This document shows, in pieces, positions 55,270 to 62,636 of a DNA stretch of 62,636 bases. A program made the position numbers and the translations under genes. Each line of letters opens with the position of its first letter. The stretch's first letter is position 1. The stretch comes from Hyphomicrobiales bacterium (GTDB taxonomy: Bacteria; Pseudomonadota; Alphaproteobacteria; Rhizobiales; Aestuariivirgaceae), in NCBI GenBank assembly GCA_025359215.1, contig JANYHE010000108.1, forward strand, positions 1 through 62,636, read 5' to 3'. A model generated the notes under the pieces. That model did no database searches. It was not told the origin of the DNA and saw only the letters and a program-made list of their open reading frames with translations.

Positions 55270-57063
55270 TCAGTCCGGCTCAGTTTCTTTTTTTAACCTT
55301 CTGAGCACCTTGATAAATTTCACTATCGGATCATAGATTTCCGGAAGGTATTTTCTTAGCTTGTCCGCAACAGCACCAATCACTGCAGCTGCGGCAAGCC
55401 CGCCTGCGCCAATCGCAATGTTGTCTAATACAACGCCGCCGCCCTGAATCGCCAACCCGCCATAATGCTGGAATCCCCACTGCAAGTAACTAAGCACTAT
55501 ATTTGAAGCGCTAACTCCAAGGTCGATTTGCATCGCCTCCAATGTCTGCGTCAAAACGGGAATACTGCTTTCTTCTTTTGCTAATCTGCGCACTGCTTGC
55601 CGGAAGCTTGCGATAAACCTTTGGAATGTTGGCAAGACATTTTCTGCAAAGACAGATTTTTCCTCAGCAAGAGCCGTATGAATGTTTTCAAGCTCATCTG
55701 CCAATTCAAGTGGTTCAATCGGCTCTGCCGCCATGACGGCCGCCGCGACGAATTCTCGCCATGCTTCAAAGTGATTCAAAACTTGGGCAAATTGCATCAC
55801 TAGCCCAAGATACTGCGCGGCCAGCAATGGGTTCCATTCGTTGGTCACAGTATCAGAATAATTGCTCAAAGCCTTTTGGTTGCGCCCACTTTCAAACAGC
55901 TTTGCTTGGTCATGAGCTGCTTTTTCAATAGCATCAGCGGCGGTGCGTAAGAACGCAATTATTCGGGGGTCAGCTTGTGCAGCTTCTGCTTGCGAAGCCA
56001 AATCCCGCAATCCCTTGGCAAGATCAGCAGCTGCGGCTTCTGCGGTGTTTTTGTTGAGATCGGTAAGCGGATCAAGATGAGCAAGAACCACCTTCCCATC
56101 ATGCACTTTGGTTTCAATGCTGGCGGGACGAGATTGGAAATCATCGTCGGATAGCGTGTCATCAATCTCCGGCTCCTGCGCCTCCCCCACCCACTTCGCA
56201 ATTTCGCGGTTTATTTCGCCTGCCTCGCGATTCCAAAAGTCTTTGCGGCTATCGCCAAGTGCGATTCGACGCTCGATGTTTGGAAGTTTACTCGCCAAAT
56301 GTTCAAAAGCAGGCAGGCCATTGGCAACATTCCAATACCAAGCCGCCCAAATGTCCCATCGGTCTTTGACGTTTTCAGTGGAGAGAAGGTTGTTCTGCAT
56401 TTCACTCCAAGCGTCACTCCACCATTCTGGTGGTTCGGGCCAAAGTGGTTTTCGCAAAAGTTCTTCGTTACTTATGCCATCCTCTATCAACTGAATATCG
56501 TGCCGTAGATTTAACCAACTATCAGTGTCGGCGGCAGCGGCATATTCTGCAGCAGCACTAACCGTGGAGGAGACGTTAATATTCGTTGCCTTGAGATTTG
56601 GACTTGTGAAGCTGGCAGCTGAGGCAGAGGCAGAGGCAGCGGACCGCGCAGCACTTGCGTTGGTGATCGCAATGCGGCCAGCTGCGTCAGCATTGGCCCA
56701 TACTATTTGGGCTTCGGCGTTGGCGGCGTCGGAAGCTGCTCGGAGATTATAGGTTAACGCCATGCTTTCTCCCTGGGTGAGGCGTGGCATAGACGAACGA
56801 TCGTTTGCAGGCACAACAGACATGGCTTTTGGCCAAGCGCTGGGAATCCGCGAATAGGTGCACGAACGAAATGCAGGTTTTAGCAACTGCGCAAAGCGTC
56901 CATTCTTGTGGTCTGCAGGCGATACTACCAGTGGCAAAACCCTCATCGCCAATCGATGGGCTAAAATCACACCGACAAGCTTTTGCTGAGCATCAGGGAG
57001 CGCTTCTAACCAGCCCTGTAAAGCTTTGGAATCAACAATTTTGTCAATGTCAGTCTTTGCCAT
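55270..57063 (-). CDS. Large hypothetical protein with Ala/Ser-rich region
   Basis: 597 residues; I do not recognise a named domain. Residues 105-175 are a low-complexity Ala/Ser segment rich in AANAEA, AARSAASASAS repeats, likely helical or coiled-coil. Tryptophan-rich helices follow (EPPEWWSDAWSEM, DRWDIWAAWYWN at about 200-245), then long predicted helices. A hydrophobic stretch near 555-575 may be membrane-associated. ATG at 57063 is preceded by GGGG at proper spacing. Distantly similar unnamed proteins exist in alphaproteobacteria. Isolated gene on the minus strand, facing the plus-strand neighbours. Confidence 0.65.
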   Translation of the reverse strand: MAKTDIDKIVDSKALQGWLEALPDAQQKLVGVILAHRLAMRVLPLVVSPADHKNGRFAQLLKPAFRSCTYSRIPSAWPKAMSVVPANDRSSMPRLTQGESMALTYNLRAASDAANAEAQIVWANADAAGRIAITNASAARSAASASASAASFTSPNLKATNINVSSTVSAAAEYAAAADTDSWLNLRHDIQLIEDGISNEELLRKPLWPEPPEWWSDAWSEMQNNLLSTENVKDRWDIWAAWYWNVANGLPAFEHLASKLPNIERRIALGDSRKDFWNREAGEINREIAKWVGEAQEPEIDDTLSDDDFQSRPASIETKVHDGKVVLAHLDPLTDLNKNTAEAAAADLAKGLRDLASQAEAAQADPRIIAFLRTAADAIEKAAHDQAKLFESGRNQKALSNYSDTVTNEWNPLLAAQYLGLVMQFAQVLNHFEAWREFVAAAVMAAEPIEPLELADELENIHTALAEEKSVFAENVLPTFQRFIASFRQAVRRLAKEESSIPVLTQTLEAMQIDLGVSASNIVLSYLQWGFQHYGGLAIQGGGVVLDNIAIGAGGLAAAAVIGAVADKLRKYLPEIYDPIVKFIKVLRRLKKETEPD

Positions 57064-57373
57064 TGTCCCACCCCTAATTGTTTGAATATGGCCGTTGAAT
57101 GTACCTACAGCAAGGGTGCCAAACCGCTAAATAAACTTGTGCAAACGCGTTGAAGACAATTATTCACAATGTCAAACAGCGGGGTTTCCGTTTGGACGGG
57201 AAACTAATTGCCTGGTTGGAACAGGCAGAAACTGCATATAGTCCTATTTAGGATTTTATGTCAACAGCTATTTTGTCGTTTCTGAATCTTTCTGGGGCGC
57301 TTGGTGCCGCCCTCTCGCATTAGGTGAGGCTAAACCAGCCATAGGTGATAATTTCTCAACCGAGGCAATGCGA
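57064..57373. other. Intergenic gap upstream of the methyltransferase gene
   Basis: 310 bases. It contains a stem gtttccgt / ac-g-ggaaac near 57184-57204 and a small one tccta/tagga at 57242-57253 followed by TTTT. These could be a leader hairpin or weak terminator. I looked for a cobalamin riboswitch and found no B12 box. It probably holds the divergent promoters for the two flanking genes. Confidence 0.35.
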
Positions 57374-58951
57374 ATGACTGACGAACAGCCAACCCCCGCT
57401 CCAACAGGCCGCCGCGCGCGCGGTGGTGCCGATGCGAGGCGTGCTATGCGCGGATCGAACGAGATCAAGCAAGCCGGCTATATTCGCCGCAACATCAAGC
57501 TTTATGAGCCCTTTTCGGATGATCAGCTTGAGTTGATTGAGCACAATGCTGAAACTGTTTTGCAAGAAACCGGGATTGATTTCTACGAAGACGAAGAAGC
57601 CGTTGAAATGTGGCGTGCTGTTGGCGCTGATGTGAAAGCATCAGAGGCAGAAGAGCGAAGGTTTCGCGTTCGCTTTCCGCGCGGATTAGTCCGTTCACTG
57701 ATTAAAACGGCCCCGCGCGAATATGTGCAACACGCGCGCAACCCCGCCAATTCCGTGGTGATCGGCGGCAACAACACTGTGTTTGCTCCGGTTTATGGCC
57801 CTCCATTCATTCGCAATCTTGATGAAGGCCGCCGTTACGCAACCATTGAAGACTTCCGCAACTTTGCCAAGCTGGTTTATATGCTGCCATCGCTACACCA
57901 TGCGGGTGGAACTTTGTGTGAGCCTGTCGATATTCCCGTGGCCAAGCGCCATTTGGACATGATTTACACGCACATTAAATATTCTGATAAGCCTTTCATG
58001 TCGTCGGTGACGTCGGGTGATCGCTCGGCGGATTCTGTCGCCATGTGTGAAATGCTATTCGGCAAAGAATTCGTTGACCAGAATTGCGTGATGACATCGC
58101 TGATCAACGCCAACTCGCCGATGGTCTGGGATGGCGTGATGTTGGGGGCGCTGAAAGTTTTGGCGCGCGCCAATCAGGCCTGTGTCATTTCACCGTTCAT
58201 TGTGGCGGGTGCCATGTCACCCACCACAACGGTTGGAACGCTGACGCAGATTTTAGCTGAAGCCTCGGTTGGAATTGCCTTCACGCAGCTGTGCCGCCCC
58301 GGTGCGCCGGTGGTGTTTGGAACCTTTGCGGCTTCCATGTCGATGCAATCAGGTGCTCCCACTTTTGGAACGCCAGAACCAGCGCATGTGACTTTTGGTG
58401 CCGCACAGCTTGCACGCCGCATGGGTGTTCCGTTCCGTTCGGGTGGCGGGCTTTGTGGTTCGAAAGTTCCAGACGCGCAAGCCGCTTATGAAAGTGCCAA
58501 CACATTGTGGTCAACCATTTTATCAGGCGTGAACTTCTGCCTGCATTCTGCAGGTTGGTTGGAAGGTGGGCTTTCATCGGGCTATGAAAAGCTGATTATG
58601 GATGCTGATCAGCTGACAATGTTCCAGAAATTTGCCGAAGGTGTGGATTTCTCCGAAAATGGCCAAGCCATGGATGCTATCCGTGAAGTGGGCCCCGGGG
58701 CCCATTATCTCGGTTGTGAACATACGCAGAAGAATTTCGAAACTGCATTCTGGCGGTCTGGTCTTGCGGACAATAACAGCTTCGAGCAATGGCAAGATGA
58801 AGGTTCGAAAGACATTGTGGTTCGCGCCAATGCAAAATGGAAACACATGCTCAATGAGTATGTGGCCCCTGCCCTCGATGAAGGTATTGACGAAGGCCTG
58901 AGAGACTTCATGGCCAAACGCAAGGAAGTTCTTCCGGATAACGTGAGTTAG
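57374..58951 (+). CDS. mttB: MttB-family methylamine/betaine methyltransferase, non-pyrrolysine type
   Basis: 525 residues, the length of MttB (trimethylamine:corrinoid methyltransferase) homologues. It has no in-frame amber codon, so it lacks pyrrolysine and should act like the glycine-betaine-type members (MtgB) on a quaternary amine such as glycine betaine or proline betaine. A basic, Arg/Gly-rich leader precedes the conserved NIKLYEPFSDDQLELIEHNAET and the domain ending LDEGIDEGLRDFMAKR. ATG at 57374 after GAGG. No corrinoid protein or reductive activase gene is nearby. Stops 5 bases before a palindromic element. Confidence 0.85.
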   Translation: MTDEQPTPAPTGRRARGGADARRAMRGSNEIKQAGYIRRNIKLYEPFSDDQLELIEHNAETVLQETGIDFYEDEEAVEMWRAVGADVKASEAEERRFRVRFPRGLVRSLIKTAPREYVQHARNPANSVVIGGNNTVFAPVYGPPFIRNLDEGRRYATIEDFRNFAKLVYMLPSLHHAGGTLCEPVDIPVAKRHLDMIYTHIKYSDKPFMSSVTSGDRSADSVAMCEMLFGKEFVDQNCVMTSLINANSPMVWDGVMLGALKVLARANQACVISPFIVAGAMSPTTTVGTLTQILAEASVGIAFTQLCRPGAPVVFGTFAASMSMQSGAPTFGTPEPAHVTFGAAQLARRMGVPFRSGGGLCGSKVPDAQAAYESANTLWSTILSGVNFCLHSAGWLEGGLSSGYEKLIMDADQLTMFQKFAEGVDFSENGQAMDAIREVGPGAHYLGCEHTQKNFETAFWRSGLADNNSFEQWQDEGSKDIVVRANAKWKHMLNEYVAPALDEGIDEGLRDFMAKRKEVLPDNVS

Positions 58952-58955
58952 GCGA

Positions 58956-59077
58956 AGGGACCTCATCAGTCACTTCGTGACAGCTTCTCCAGTGGAGAAG
59001 CGTGAAGTCCACCATCGTCCTAAATAATTACGCCCTTCTCCTTTGGAGAAGGTGCCCCAAGGGCGGATGAGGTCCCT
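58956..59077. repeat. Palindromic element related to the cttctcc-type repeats
   Basis: A 122-bp inverted repeat whose ends read agggacctcat and atgaggtccct, with inner cttctcca-gtggagaag and cccttctcctttggagaagg hairpins. It is not a copy of the 41-177 element but shares the core architecture. It separates the mttB stop from the transporter stop, and encodes the last residues of the transporter on the minus strand. Confidence 0.8.
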
Positions 59078-59985
59078 TGACTGCGCCTCGAATCCGCCCA
59101 CGCGTAAAGGCTCACACCAGCGATCACCATGGCTGAGCCCATGGCATCGGCAAGTGTAAATGGCTCACCCAAAATCCACACGGCCAGCGCAATGGTGATT
59201 AGCGGCGAGATGGTAGCGATCATGCTGGTGGTTTGCGGGGTTGTTCGTGACAGCCCGGCATTCACTAGAAATGAAGGAATGACAGTTGCGAAAATTGCAG
59301 TGCCTGCTGAGAGCCAAAAAAATCGGGGGGAAGACGAAAAGTCAAAGCTGCGGCTCACTACAATATAATGCGCCATGCAGGCAACCCCGGAAGCCGACAG
59401 CGCAATTGATGTGAATAACATGCTGCCCATGTTTGAAATAAGTTTTTTAGCAAACAACTGATAAGCCGCAAAGGTGATTGCGCAACCCAATACCAAAACC
59501 GTTCCAATTATTGTGTTGCGGCCCCCGGTGGGCAACGCACTTAGGAAAACTACAACGAGGCCAGCATAGGTTATTGCCGCCGCCAAAACACTTAACCAAG
59601 TGATGCGCGCTTTGAAAAACAGCCAGCCGAGAAACATCACGAAAATCGGGTAAGTGAACAATACCAGTCGCTCAAGCTGCGCTGAAATAAATATCAATCC
59701 CGCGAAATCAAGTTGCGAAGAGATGTAATAACCCACAAAACCCACAAGGATGGCGCGGATGAACATATCCAAACTGGGCAGCGACCTTTCTTCACGGCGC
59801 AATTTAATGACCGCATAAACGCCTACTCCAACGAAAAAGGGCAGCGAAATAGCCATGCGCAATGCCAACATGAGAGCGGCGTTGGTTTGTTCCATATAAG
59901 CAAGTTTGATGAAAATGGCTTTGGTTGAAAATAAAGCCGCCCCTGAGGCGGCATAAATGTAACCCATAACGCGGTGTTGGTTCAT
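59020..59985 (-). CDS. EamA/DMT-family transporter
   Basis: 321 residues with ten membrane helices in two EamA repeats (first starting GYIYAASGAALFSTKAIFIKLAY, second near 150). Metabolite exporter of the drug/metabolite superfamily. The ATG at 59985 is preferred to a TTG three codons upstream. The last 16-18 residues (GTSSALGAPSPKEKGVII) are encoded by the palindromic element at 58956-59077 and are unlikely to belong to the original family sequence. It converges with mttB. Substrate unknown. Confidence 0.85.
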   Translation of the reverse strand: MNQHRVMGYIYAASGAALFSTKAIFIKLAYMEQTNAALMLALRMAISLPFFVGVGVYAVIKLRREERSLPSLDMFIRAILVGFVGYYISSQLDFAGLIFISAQLERLVLFTYPIFVMFLGWLFFKARITWLSVLAAAITYAGLVVVFLSALPTGGRNTIIGTVLVLGCAITFAAYQLFAKKLISNMGSMLFTSIALSASGVACMAHYIVVSRSFDFSSSPRFFWLSAGTAIFATVIPSFLVNAGLSRTTPQTTSMIATISPLITIALAVWILGEPFTLADAMGSAMVIAGVSLYAWADSRRSQGTSSALGAPSPKEKGVII

Positions 59986-60053
59986 GGTGCTCAACTAGAC
60001 ACTTACAATTGATTTGTCGCCTGCTACCGACGCATAGGGCCTGCGCTCATTTC

Positions 60054-61403
60054 TCAATGCGCTGTGAAATCCACTCCCCAATCTGACTTAATTTGTTGGG
60101 TTCGAACAACACGTTTTGGGGTTAGGCTTTGGCCTTCCACAATGGGTTCAATTGTTATTTTTGCGCCCTTGGGAAATTCACACCCATATTCACCGTCGTC
60201 GCCCCAAGTCGAACAAGCCACGCTCGCCAAAGCTGGCTCAAAACGGGTAACTTTTATGCCTTTGCCGGATTTATCGCGAATATGGCCGCCAATCGAAATC
60301 CGCTCGTTCAATCCCTTGAGCGCTATTGAGGCTTCTGGTGAGTCAACCGCCATGCTATCATCAGCCTTCGCTTCTCTAATCGCGTTGTCGATTGTGGGAA
60401 TGGGCTCAGCCTCCCACCATTTAGGAATTTCAGTGTAAACCCAAACGAGGGATTGGCTTGATTGCAGTGCGTTTTTTATATTGGACTTGAGCAGGTTCAA
60501 TTTGGCTTGTTCTGACTTCAGATAGTATCCAATGAAGCGCGGTGATTTTGCTGAACCCATGACGCCATCGATATACACTGCCTGGGCAGTTTGAATAACC
60601 TGTTCATATTTTGCATGCGATTCAACAGGCAATAACGCTTTTAAGTCTTGCGCAATATGATGGGGTGCGGCGAAGAATTCGTCTCGTTTAGTGTAGCTAT
60701 AAGAAGGCTCATTACCATCGATAATTTTCAATGTGGGTGCGGCAGCATCAATCCAACCATTGAAGAATGATGGCCAAAGGCCGTAGCCATCTGCATCTAA
60801 ATTTGCGAGATCGCTGTAGACATTTGCAGTGAGGCCATAAAGTGTCCATACCTCTAACGACGGCGCTTCCGATTGCAAGATTTGCAGCATGTCCGCCCCT
60901 CGCTTTCGCACAAGGGCTTTAAAATCTGCAAAGCTCAGTTTTTTGGAATTGGGCTGGGAGTTGAAACTCCATGGGTTTTTTCCGTAGGGTTCCATATCAA
61001 AAACAAGACCCTTGAAGCCTCCAGCTTTGATCAACTGCCCATAAAGTTTGAGATTTTGACGAACGGCATTCCAATGCTCATCATTCGCCCAGTCAAAATC
61101 ATTATCGGCGGCCGATAGGATGACGAGATAACTTTGGGAAAGCTGCCCCGTTGGCAATTGCTGCAAAATTTTCAAATCGTCGGCAAAATCGGCAGATTGA
61201 ATTGGTTTTGTTTTGAACAGGTCGGTATGCAACGTGGTGATCACTGCTATGCCATCAAAGGGGCTTTTGGCCAGCTTGGGCAACACAGACTGCAGTGTAG
61301 CAATTTTTGGATTGTCCCAACCATAATAAATCAGAGGTTTTTGGGCTGCTTGAGCAAAAGTCGTAAAGCCAAATAGCGCTAAAATTAAACACAACCTTGT
61401 CAT
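60054..61403 (-). CDS. Secreted TIM-barrel-like protein, possible glycoside hydrolase
   Basis: 449 residues. Signal peptide 1-19 (RLCLILALFGFTTFAQA). A first strand YYGWDNPKIATL, then KGLVFDMEPYG (131-141) with a DxE motif (D136, E138) as in GH18-like and related TIM-barrel enzymes. YGLWPSFFNGWIDAA and WVYTEIPKWW are further conserved-looking blocks. A C-terminal beta-rich domain (about 355-449) follows. I do not know a named family. ATG at 61403; the TTG at 61427 would give a leader that disrupts the signal. Confidence 0.7.
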   Translation of the reverse strand: MTRLCLILALFGFTTFAQAAQKPLIYYGWDNPKIATLQSVLPKLAKSPFDGIAVITTLHTDLFKTKPIQSADFADDLKILQQLPTGQLSQSYLVILSAADNDFDWANDEHWNAVRQNLKLYGQLIKAGGFKGLVFDMEPYGKNPWSFNSQPNSKKLSFADFKALVRKRGADMLQILQSEAPSLEVWTLYGLTANVYSDLANLDADGYGLWPSFFNGWIDAAAPTLKIIDGNEPSYSYTKRDEFFAAPHHIAQDLKALLPVESHAKYEQVIQTAQAVYIDGVMGSAKSPRFIGYYLKSEQAKLNLLKSNIKNALQSSQSLVWVYTEIPKWWEAEPIPTIDNAIREAKADDSMAVDSPEASIALKGLNERISIGGHIRDKSGKGIKVTRFEPALASVACSTWGDDGEYGCEFPKGAKITIEPIVEGQSLTPKRVVRTQQIKSDWGVDFTAH

Positions 61404-61469
61404 CGTAATTGATGCCCCCTTGGTCAAATGCTTCTTGACCTATTCGTTATATCCGACCAAATATATCCC

Positions 61470-62477
61470 ATGACCAACAGTTTTGCACTCATTGATCCCT
61501 TTGGCCGACATGTTAATTATTTACGTGTGTCCGTGACGGATAGATGTGATTTTCGCTGCGTTTATTGCATGGCCGAAGACATGACATTTTTGCCGCGGGC
61601 TGATTTGTTGAGTTTGGAAGAATTAGACCGCGTCTGCTCGACATTTATCCATCAAGGTGTCAAAAAACTGAGATTGACAGGTGGAGAGCCTTTGGTGCGC
61701 AAAGGCATTATGACACTTGTTGAAAGCCTGTCTCGCCATTTGAAATCTGGCGCACTTGAGGAATTGACACTCACTACAAACGGAAGCCAATTGGCTAAAC
61801 ATGCGGCAGATCTTGTGAAACATGGCGTGAAGCGGATTAATGTTTCAGTGGACACGTTAGATCCGGTAAAATTCAAACAGATCACGCGCTGGGGCGATCT
61901 TGCTAAAGTTCTGGCTGGCATTGAAGTGGCGCAAGCCGCTGGTCTTCATATCAAGATTAATGCTGTGGCGCTGAAAGGTGTGAACGAGCATGAAATTCCA
62001 TCGATGATCCGCTGGTGCCATGGACGTAACATGGACCTCACTCTGATTGAGACGATGCCGCTGGGTGACATTGATGGCGATCGCACAGATCAATATTTGC
62101 CCCTATCTGTGGTGCGGGCGCAATTAATGGATCAATTTACATTGATTGATAACCCTTACAAAACTGGCGGACCGGCACGCTATGTAACTATCAAAGAAAC
62201 GGGTGGCCGTTTAGGGTTTATTACGCCCCTGACACATAATTTCTGCGAAAGCTGCAATCGCGTGCGACTAACCTGCACAGGCACATTGTTTATGTGTTTG
62301 GGGCAGGAAGATGCCGCAGATTTGCGCGCGCCTCTTCGCGCTTCGGAGAGCGATGATCTGCTTCACAGAACCATTGACGAAGCGATTTCACGCAAACCAA
62401 AAGGCCATGATTTTATAATTGATCGTGCCCACAACAAACCCGCCGTGACACGACATATGAGCGTTACAGGCGGGTGA
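61470..62477 (+). CDS. moaA: GTP 3',8-cyclase (molybdenum cofactor biosynthesis)
   Basis: 335-residue radical SAM enzyme. The N-terminal cluster motif is C26-x3-C30-x2-C33, and a second 4Fe-4S site is visible as [15 protein letters not shown]. It ends in Gly-Gly, as required for MoaA activity. It turns GTP into 3',8-cyclo-7,8-dihydro-GTP, the first molybdopterin step. The ATG at 61470 is preferred over an upstream TTG 14 codons earlier. Divergent from the secreted protein. Confidence 0.95.
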   Translation: MTNSFALIDPFGRHVNYLRVSVTDRCDFRCVYCMAEDMTFLPRADLLSLEELDRVCSTFIHQGVKKLRLTGGEPLVRKGIMTLVESLSRHLKSGALEELTLTTNGSQLAKHAADLVKHGVKRINVSVDTLDPVKFKQITRWGDLAKVLAGIEVAQAAGLHIKINAVALKGVNEHEIPSMIRWCHGRNMDLTLIETMPLGDIDGDRTDQYLPLSVVRAQLMDQFTLIDNPYKTGGPARYVTIKETGGRLGFITPLTHNFCESCNRVRLTCTGTLFMCLGQEDAADLRAPLRASESDDLLHRTIDEAISRKPKGHDFIIDRAHNKPAVTRHMSVTGG

Positions 62478-62509
62478 TCACCTTTAAGTTATGTGCAAAG
62501 CCGGAACTT

Positions 62510-62528
62510 AACTGCTTTCGTAGCAGTT
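62510..62528. other. Short stem-loop between moaA and the next gene
   Basis: aactgct / agcagtt, 7 bp with a 5-base loop, 33 bases past the moaA stop. It has no T-run, so it is at best a weak terminator or mRNA stabiliser. Confidence 0.35.
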
Positions 62529-62567
62529 GCACGTAGCATTTACTAAACACGGGAGCACTCCACAATC

Positions 62568-62636
62568 ATGACGACTTCACTTCGCGCTCAACTTTTGAGC
62601 GTCGCTACGGCTGTGCCTCCGCATATTCTCGACACC
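62568..62636 (+). CDS. N-terminus of a probable type III polyketide (chalcone/stilbene) synthase
   Basis: Only 23 residues fall in the window: MTTSLRAQLLSVATAVPPHI, then LDT. The LLSVATAVPPH pattern is typical of the first strand of bacterial type III polyketide synthases and KAS III-like thiolases. ATG at 62568 has GGGAG upstream. The gene runs off the right edge. It may produce alkylresorcinols or similar lipids; the identity needs the downstream sequence. Confidence 0.6.
   Translation, partial: MTTSLRAQLLSVATAVPPHILDT

Noticed and set aside
57180-57373. Cobalamin or glycine riboswitch upstream of mttB
   Set aside because: No B12 box or glycine aptamer core could be found; only short stems are visible.
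57374-58951. Pyrrolysine-containing trimethylamine methyltransferase
   Set aside because: The frame is continuous with no internal amber codon.
62503-62528. GGAAC motif as a general stress (EcfG) promoter before the polyketide synthase gene
   Set aside because: The expected CGTT is not present 16-17 bases downstream.

Overview
The window looks like a chromosomal segment of an alphaproteobacterium, most likely a member of the Hyphomicrobiales (Rhizobiales). This is inferred from the mix of family types: heterotetrameric sarcosine oxidase, a pyrrolysine-free MttB homologue, a psd-pssA pair with an HpnN-like RND protein, Atm1-type exporter, Bcr/CflA-type MFS, and dispersed palindromic elements. 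Base composition looks moderate and even. Genes are densely packed, with many ATGA or short overlaps. I see no rRNA, tRNA, CRISPR array, insertion sequence or complete prophage.

Layout. 0.2-6.7 kb: a leftward polyamine operon (putrescine-type aminotransferase, PotF-like binding protein, two permeases, ATPase, agmatinase) with a 12-bp hairpin between the binding protein and permease genes. 7.3-7.9 kb: an isolated hypothetical gene in a sparsely coding pocket. 8.1-13.4 kb: a leftward oligopeptide ABC transporter. 13.6-17.6 kb: psd-pssA-RND, linking phosphatidylethanolamine synthesis to a putative lipid transporter. 17.7-18.8 kb: two tandem YbjQ/UPF0145 paralogues with duplicated upstream regions. 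19-32.7 kb: household genes (Atm1 exporter, LysM protein, LOG-family hydrolase, aspartase, Kef antiporter, sugar-phosphate transferase, zinc peptidase, NAD synthetase, aldo/keto reductase). 32.8-41.8 kb: gltX, a GST, a PhnD-like protein, a desaturase with a glycosyltransferase, HU, a GtrB-methyltransferase-GtrA operon, a dihaem cytochrome and a VIT transporter.

41.8-59 kb is the most distinctive part, apparently devoted to N-methylated amines or amino acids. It holds a dimethylglycine-dehydrogenase-like flavoprotein; a leftward operon MFS-soxB-soxD-soxA-soxG followed by a BesD/HalD-type Fe(II)/2-oxoglutarate oxygenase with an intact HxD triad; a divergent cytochrome P450; a PhoX-like protein; a broken alternative oxidase; a large unrecognised protein; and an MttB-family methyltransferase with no corrinoid protein beside it. 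59-62.6 kb holds an EamA transporter, a secreted TIM-barrel-like protein, moaA and the beginning of a probable type III polyketide/chalcone synthase cut by the window edge.

The most noteworthy observations are: (1) a family of about 135-bp palindromic elements, one of which sits in frame inside soxD and supplies 45 codons of its C-terminus, while a related element supplies the tail of the EamA transporter; (2) the oxygenase embedded in the sarcosine oxidase operon; (3) the alternative oxidase gene with a single-T loss and no standard start codon; (4) the psd-pssA-RND operon; (5) the duplicated UPF0145 genes carrying a conserved GCGTTAACGC palindrome upstream.
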